This document shows positions 28,692 to 32,057 of a stretch of 32,057 nucleotides of DNA, piece after piece. The notes beneath the pieces are model-generated. The model saw nothing but the letters and a program-made list of their open reading frames with translations, was not told where the DNA came from and did not search any database. Positions within the stretch are counted from its first letter, which is position 1; every line of letters starts with the position of its first letter. This DNA comes from Fidelibacterota bacterium (GTDB lineage Bacteria > Fidelibacterota > UBA2242 > JAOZSR01). Made by a program: the position numbers and the translations under genes. The stretch is from NCBI GenBank assembly GCA_029939575.1, contig JAOZSR010000038.1, positions 1 through 32,057 of the forward strand. Direction: 5' to 3'.

Positions 28692-28715
28692 GAGAAAAAT
28701 ATTTTCTCTTTTTTT
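28692..28715 (+). terminator. terminator-like hairpin with T-run, no gene upstream of it
   Basis: GAGAAAA (28692-28698) pairs perfectly with TTTTCTC (28702-28708) around a 3-base loop and is followed by seven T (28709-28715). The form is that of an intrinsic terminator on the plus strand, although the stem is AT-rich. No plus-strand gene precedes it, so it could end a short untranslated RNA, or block read-through toward the Rrf2 gene. Confidence 0.4.
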
Positions 28716-28754
28716 CCAGCCCTCTCTTCTGCTGATTTTTTTCAAAAAAAACAC

Positions 28755-28783
28755 TTGCATCTAATTACATATTTAGGTATTTT
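28755..28783 (+). promoter_or_regulatory. promoter of the Rrf2 operon
   Basis: TTGCAT (28755-28760) and TATTTT (28778-28783) are separated by 17 bases. The -10 box is 41 bases before the Rrf2 ATG and lies inside the palindrome at 28771-28794, the arrangement expected for an autoregulated promoter. Confidence 0.5.
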
Positions 28784-28794
28784 AATACCGAAAT
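28771..28794. promoter_or_regulatory. probable Rrf2-family operator (inverted repeat over the -10 box)
   Basis: The arms ATTTAGGTAT (28771-28780) and ATACCGAAAT (28785-28794) are reverse complements at 9 of 10 positions around the spacer TTTA; the inner GGTAT/ATACC is perfect. Size and AT-rich centre suit an Rrf2-family dimer site. Binding here would cover the -10 box and repress the operon. Confidence 0.55.
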
Positions 28795-28824
28795 GTTAAT
28801 TTATAACCGATTGGAATTTTTTGT

Positions 28825-29238
28825 ATGTCAAATTTAATAAATCTTTCTGAAGGAGCGTCACTTGCATTACACAGCCTTGCACTCATTGCAGAAAAAAATC
28901 CTGAAAGACTCAACGTAAAATATCTTGCAAGTTTTTTAAAATCCTCTGAAGCTCACCTGGCAAAAATTGTCCAGCAGCTTTCCAAATCAGGACTTTTAAA
29001 ATCACTTCGTGGACCAAATGGTGGTTTTGTATTAAATAAACCGGCTCAAAAAATAACATTGCTGGAAATTTTTGAGATTATTGAAGGAAAATCTGATATA
29101 AAGACCTGCCCTCTTGGAAAAAAACATTGTCCTATTGCAAATTGTAGTTTGGGTGTAAAACTAAACTCAATTTCGAAAGAAATCTATAATCTCTATAAAA
29201 ACATGAAATTATCAGATATTATTGAAAAGGAAGATTAA
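28825..29238 (+). CDS. Rrf2-family Fe-S transcriptional regulator
   Basis: The 137-residue protein has the Rrf2 winged-helix domain (ASLALHSLALIAE near the N-terminus, helix-turn-helix through SSEAHLAKIVQQLSKSGLL, wing LRGPNGGFVL). It also has the three cluster cysteines C95, C102 and C107 (TCPLGKKHCPIANC). The spacing C-x6-C-x4-C differs slightly from IscR and NsrR. Members sense Fe-S status, nitric oxide, oxygen or redox. It is the first gene of the plus-strand operon; the permease ATG follows its stop after one base. It probably represses its own operon through the palindrome at 28771-28794. Which signal it senses cannot be decided; the neighbours suggest metal or redox/NO stress. Confidence 0.92.
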   Translation: MSNLINLSEGASLALHSLALIAEKNPERLNVKYLASFLKSSEAHLAKIVQQLSKSGLLKSLRGPNGGFVLNKPAQKITLLEIFEIIEGKSDIKTCPLGKKHCPIANCSLGVKLNSISKEIYNLYKNMKLSDIIEKED

Positions 29239-29239
29239 A

Positions 29240-30505
29240 ATGAAAGAAATATTAATAAATATTTTTCAATCAATTTGGAATCTACTTCTTGCGATGTCAC
29301 CTTATCTAATATTTGGCTTTTTTGTTTCCGGTATACTTAATCTGGTTATACCTCGTGAAAAAATTGGAACCCATTTATCAGGTAATAAATTTTCCTCAAT
29401 AGTAAAAGCTTCGATATTTGGAGTCCCTTTGCCTTTGTGTTCATGTGGTGTTATTCCGGTTGCAGCCTTTTTGAGAAAAGAAGGAGCAGACAAAGGTTCC
29501 ACAATATCTTTTTTAGCTTCCACCCCAACTACGGGCATTGATTCAATATTGGCAACTTATTCTTTATTGGGGCCTCTATTTGCAATAATTCGTCCGGTGG
29601 CTGCATTTTTTTCAGGTATTTTTGCCGGAACCCTTACAATGATTTTTGAAAAAAAAGGAAAAGAAAAAATTCATTTTGATAACAATATAATCAATACAAA
29701 CAGCACTACTTTAAATAAATCACTTAATTTTTGGGATAAAATTAAAAAAATTATCAATTATGGATTTTTTGAACTAATCAACGATGCAGGAAAATGGATC
29801 TTGATCGGAGTGATTGCTGGTGGAATCATTACTTTTGTAATACCAACAGATTTCATTCACCAATATCTTGGGAATCCTATTATTTCATATCCGGTTATGC
29901 TCATATTATCAATTCCTATGTACATTTGTGCAACTGGTTCTATACCTATCGCAGCAGCTTTGATTTTAAAAGGTATGAGTCCCGGAGCAGGTTTGATATT
30001 TCTTATCGCAGGTCCTGCTACAAATACAGCAACAATTTCATTTATTGCCGGTAAGCTCGGAATAAAAAATTTGTTTATTTATCTTTTTTCAATAATTAGT
30101 ACATCTGTTATTTTTGGAATAATTGTTGACCAGGTTTTTTATTCATCAGGCGAAAATTTTAATTTTATAAATACCGGAATGTCAATGTTTCCATTATGGT
30201 TACAAACAACGACTGCAATATTGCTTACAGGATTAATTTTCTATTCTCTATTCAATAATTTTGTAAAAAAACATTTCAATAAATCAATCCAACCCAATAA
30301 TAATAAAATGAATATAATTTTGAAAATTCCCAATATGACCTGTCAACATTGTGCTAACACAATTCAAAATGCGGTCAAAACAATACCGGGTGTCGAGAAA
30401 ATTAATATTTCCCTAAATGAAAAATTAATTCAAATTGAAGGAGAGCCTGACAGAGATGAAATTATATCAATAATTCAAAAAAGTGGATATTCAATAGAAA
30501 AATAA
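29240..30505 (+). CDS. SO_0444-type metal efflux permease with C-terminal HMA domain
   Basis: The 421-residue membrane protein belongs to the YraQ/DUF318 permease superfamily, close to the SO_0444 Cu/Zn efflux group. It has about eight hydrophobic segments, the signature PLCSCGVIP (65-73, C67 and C69), STPTTG (94-99), a second half with MYICATGSIPIAAAL (227-241, C230) and GPATNTAT (258-265). Residues 357-421 form a heavy-metal-associated domain with the metal-binding motif MTCQHC (C368, C371), as in CopZ/MerP. I placed the start at ATG 29240 because AAGGAAG lies 6 bases upstream; a TTG at 29222 would overlap the Rrf2 gene. It probably exports a soft metal or metalloid, with the HMA domain receiving the ion in the cytoplasm. 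The exact ion is not clear from sequence. Confidence 0.9.
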   Translation: MKEILINIFQSIWNLLLAMSPYLIFGFFVSGILNLVIPREKIGTHLSGNKFSSIVKASIFGVPLPLCSCGVIPVAAFLRKEGADKGSTISFLASTPTTGIDSILATYSLLGPLFAIIRPVAAFFSGIFAGTLTMIFEKKGKEKIHFDNNIINTNSTTLNKSLNFWDKIKKIINYGFFELINDAGKWILIGVIAGGIITFVIPTDFIHQYLGNPIISYPVMLILSIPMYICATGSIPIAAALILKGMSPGAGLIFLIAGPATNTATISFIAGKLGIKNLFIYLFSIISTSVIFGIIVDQVFYSSGENFNFINTGMSMFPLWLQTTTAILLTGLIFYSLFNNFVKKHFNKSIQPNNNKMNIILKIPNMTCQHCANTIQNAVKTIPGVEKINISLNEKLIQIEGEPDRDEIISIIQKSGYSIEK

Positions 30506-30528
30506 TTATTTTAAAAAAGGAATTAAAA

Positions 30529-30867
30529 ATGAAAATTAGAAGTTATAAAGATTTACAAAAAACAGATAATCCTCATGGGATTCAATCTAACAAGATGTAT
30601 GATACTGATCATGCTTTAATTATGCATCTTCTATTAAAAGCAGGTGAAGGATTAAAACCACATATTACCCCTGTTGATGTTGCCTTTTATATACTTGAAG
30701 GTTCACCTTCTATTCTGGTAGGAGAAGAAAAAGTAAAAGTACAAAAAGATGATATTATTGAAAGTCCAAAAGATATTGTTCATTCTATTTATAATGAAAC
30801 AGATTTGGATGTAAGAGTATTAGTAATGAAATTGCCAAAACCAACAAAAAAGACAAAGATATTATAA
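30529..30867 (+). CDS. small cupin-domain protein
   Basis: The 112-residue protein is a single cupin barrel. Motif 1 is GEGLKPHITPVDVAFYILEG with H45 and E57; the second histidine of the usual HxH is replaced by T47. Motif 2 has H85 (DIVHSIYNE). Three of the usual metal ligands are thus kept. An AAGGAA site lies in front of the ATG, 23 bp after the permease stop, so it is in the same operon. Small cupins of this type bind a metal ion and small ligands; a role in metal handling or in sensing fits the neighbourhood but is not shown by the sequence. Confidence 0.85.
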   Translation: MKIRSYKDLQKTDNPHGIQSNKMYDTDHALIMHLLLKAGEGLKPHITPVDVAFYILEGSPSILVGEEKVKVQKDDIIESPKDIVHSIYNETDLDVRVLVMKLPKPTKKTKIL

Positions 30868-30903
30868 TATTTTTGATAATCTTGTAAAACATAAGAATTT
30901 AAT

Positions 30904-30979
30904 GTGCACTGATTAACATTATAACACTGACAAAAAAATAATTAAATTAATCCGTGGTTTTCTGTCAAATCCGTGTACC
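30904..30979. repeat. degenerate inverted repeat of the 'ATCCGTG' dispersed type
   Basis: In the 130-bp gap before the ferredoxin gene, the left part (GTGCACTGATTAACA) and the reverse complement of the right end (GGTACACGGATTTGACA) match at 9 of 11 central positions. The right half holds two direct copies of ATCCGTG. This looks like a decayed copy of an interspersed intergenic palindrome. It may separate the ferredoxin gene into its own transcript. Confidence 0.45.
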
Positions 30980-30997
30980 GAAAAGAAAGAAAAAAAA

Positions 30998-31825
30998 ATG
31001 AAAAGACAAATAATCGAAATTAATGAAGAATTATGTAATGGCTGCGGCGAATGTATCCCAAATTGCCCTGAAGGAGCATTGCAAATTATTGACGGAAAGG
31101 CAAGATTGATCAGTGATCTTTTCTGTGATGGTCTTGGCGCATGTATTGGTGAATGTCCACTTGGTGCAATTTCAACTGTTGAACGTGAAGCAGAACCTTA
31201 TGATGAACGCAGGGTTATGGAAGAAAATATTATCAAAGCCGGTGCAAATACAATAAAAGCACATTTAAAGCATCTCACGGATCATGGTGAAACGGAATTT
31301 TATAATATTGCTGTGAAAGTTTTGCAGGAAAATAATATTGAGGTTCCATCCCTTGAAAGTGCTGATGCCGCATGTCCAACCGGAGGCTGTCCCGGAATGG
31401 CGGCTCACACAATAGTTCATGATAAACCTAAAAATATTCCTGCACCTGTTAGTTTAAAATCTGAATTAAAGCAATGGCCTATTCAACTTCATCTTATGAA
31501 TCCTGCTATGCCATATTTTGATAATGCTGACTTATTGGTTGCTGCTGATTGTGTTCCATTTTCTTATGGAAATTTTCATGAAAAATTTATCAAAGGTAAA
31601 ATATTAATTAATTTCTGTCCAAAATTAGATCATAGCAATGAACAATACATAGAAAAACTTGCCCAAATTTTTACAATGCATAATATCAAATCCATTACAA
31701 TTGTCAGAATGGAAGTTCCCTGTTGTGGCGGAACAGAATACATTATAAAGAAAGCTCTTGAACAGGCGGGAAAAATTATAATGGTTCAGTTAAAAGTAAT
31801 CTCTATTAAAGGTGATATTTTATAA
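30998..31825 (+). CDS. ferredoxin-like 4Fe-4S protein with C-terminal cysteine-rich domain
   Basis: The 275-residue protein starts with a dicluster-ferredoxin domain. The first motif is complete, C13-x2-C16-x2-C19-x3-C23-P. The second is C43-x5-C49-x3-C53-P, so one of the usual eight cysteines is missing and one site may be [3Fe-4S] or unusual. The linker holds CPTGGC (C126, C131). The C-terminal domain has C185, C207 and the pair C242-C243 (VPCCGGTEY), which suggests another metal or redox site. Such proteins occur in anaerobes near hybrid-cluster proteins and hemerythrin-like proteins and are thought to carry electrons in nitrosative or oxidative stress defence. No strong ribosome-binding site, only an A/G-rich stretch before the ATG. 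Exact partner unknown. Confidence 0.87.
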   Translation: MKRQIIEINEELCNGCGECIPNCPEGALQIIDGKARLISDLFCDGLGACIGECPLGAISTVEREAEPYDERRVMEENIIKAGANTIKAHLKHLTDHGETEFYNIAVKVLQENNIEVPSLESADAACPTGGCPGMAAHTIVHDKPKNIPAPVSLKSELKQWPIQLHLMNPAMPYFDNADLLVAADCVPFSYGNFHEKFIKGKILINFCPKLDHSNEQYIEKLAQIFTMHNIKSITIVRMEVPCCGGTEYIIKKALEQAGKIIMVQLKVISIKGDIL

Positions 31826-31835
31826 AAGTAAAAAA

Positions 31836-31859
31836 CAGGAGAAAACAATCTTTCTCCTG
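31836..31859. terminator. perfect 9-bp stem-loop after the ferredoxin gene
   Basis: CAGGAGAAA (31836-31844) pairs perfectly with TTTCTCCTG (31851-31859) around a 6-base loop. It starts 10 bases after the ferredoxin stop. There is an A-run before it but no T-run after it on the plus strand, so it may be a weak terminator or protect the 3' end; on the minus strand it would have a T-rich tail. Confidence 0.5.
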
Positions 31860-31927
31860 CATAAAGATTATATATTAGCCATAAATAAAGGTACACAAAA
31901 AAAATATTAATAAAAGGAGGATTGATT

Positions 31928-32057
31928 ATGTCAGAATTTATTAACAACAAAGAAAACAGAGTAAAAGACCTTCTTGCCTTTTCTCTTGGGATTATGAATG
32001 GCGAAGATGGCAAAATGCTTATTGAAAAATACAAGGATGCAATAGATAATGTTACGC
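31928..32057 (+). CDS. DUF438-domain protein, N-terminal fragment
   Basis: An ATG at 31928, 7 bases after a strong AAAGGAGG, opens a frame that runs to the right edge (43 codons). The N-terminus MSEFINNKENRVKDLLAFSL and the following acidic/lysine-rich helix (EKYKDAIDNVT) match the start of DUF438 proteins, which usually continue into a hemerythrin-like HHE domain and often a PAS domain. Those would bind oxygen or nitric oxide at a di-iron site. The match rests on a short stretch. It fits with the Rrf2 regulator and ferredoxin-like gene just upstream. Confidence 0.7.
   Translation, partial: MSEFINNKENRVKDLLAFSLGIMNGEDGKMLIEKYKDAIDNVT

Larger units (their letters stand above)
28443..28824. 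other. divergent regulatory region between the signalling operon and the Rrf2 operon
   Basis: These 382 bp separate the minus-strand kinase operon from the plus-strand Rrf2 operon. They hold a terminator-like hairpin (28692-28715), a promoter (28755-28783) and an overlapping palindrome (28771-28794). A TATAAA on the minus strand near 28490 might serve the kinase operon but has no convincing -35 box. No open frame of note. Confidence 0.55.

Noticed and set aside
28771-28794. Assigning the palindrome and regulator specifically to NsrR
   Set aside because: The centre resembles NsrR-type sites, but the cysteine spacing C-x6-C-x4-C and the arms do not match closely enough to choose NsrR over IscR-like or other Rrf2 members.
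29222-29239. TTG at 29222 as start of the metal permease
   Set aside because: It overlaps the Rrf2 gene, and the ATG at 29240 has a well-spaced AAGGAAG site.
1-32057. CRISPR arrays, tRNA or rRNA genes, toxin-antitoxin pairs, prophage or restriction genes
   Set aside because: No regularly spaced repeats, no cloverleaf-like sequences in the gaps, and no matching protein families were seen on either strand.

Overview
The window is AT-rich (roughly one-third GC by eye) bacterial chromosome with closely packed genes. Several features suggest an anaerobic or microaerobic Gram-negative bacterium: two outer-membrane beta-barrel candidates, a large surface lipoprotein, very large PAS/GAF hybrid kinases, a saccharopine-type lysine pathway, a low-potential ferredoxin and a DUF438 protein. 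The mixture fits the FCB superphylum (Cloacimonadota, Marinimicrobia or Calditrichota-like lineages), but there is no rRNA or ribosomal protein here to prove this. No tRNA, rRNA, CRISPR array, transposase or phage gene was seen.

Left part (1-11069, all minus strand). A PTS IIA/CBS protein runs off the left edge behind a good sigma70-type promoter. Next come an outer-membrane protein and a 994-residue lipoprotein that are translationally coupled. Behind them lies a housekeeping block read nrnA - ispH - pdxS - pdxT - dxs. ispH and dxs are the last and first steps of the MEP isoprenoid pathway; pdxS/pdxT make pyridoxal phosphate.

Middle (11070-14284). A 407-bp AT-rich divergent gap leads into two plus-strand genes, a lysine-ketoglutarate reductase and a saccharopine dehydrogenase. 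Together they convert lysine to aminoadipate semialdehyde, the job done by one fused protein in animals. A hairpin shared with the next, convergent gene closes the unit.

Signalling operon (28442 down to 14285, minus strand). Six genes are packed with overlaps or gaps of at most about 20 bp: a 1038-residue four-PAS histidine kinase, a PotD-like solute-binding protein without an ABC transporter, a 785-residue membrane histidine kinase overlapping it, a 1968-residue Ser/Thr-kinase/AAA-ATPase/GAF/PAS/histidine-kinase protein, a single-domain response regulator and an exported probable beta-barrel protein. The two membrane kinases share a perfect 775-bp DNA tract covering their whole catalytic core, flanked by diverged sequence, which points to recent gene conversion. 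All three kinases carry the same extra segment in the dimerisation/phosphotransfer domain, and only one receiver is present. My reading is a many-inputs-to-one-receiver system in which gene conversion keeps the kinase cores matched.

Right part (28443-32057, plus strand). An Rrf2-type Fe-S regulator gene sits behind a promoter overlapped by a good inverted repeat (probable autoregulatory operator). It is followed by an SO_0444-type metal-efflux permease with a C-terminal HMA domain, a small cupin, a seven-cysteine ferredoxin-like protein, and the start of a DUF438 protein at the edge. This looks like a metal / redox-stress island.
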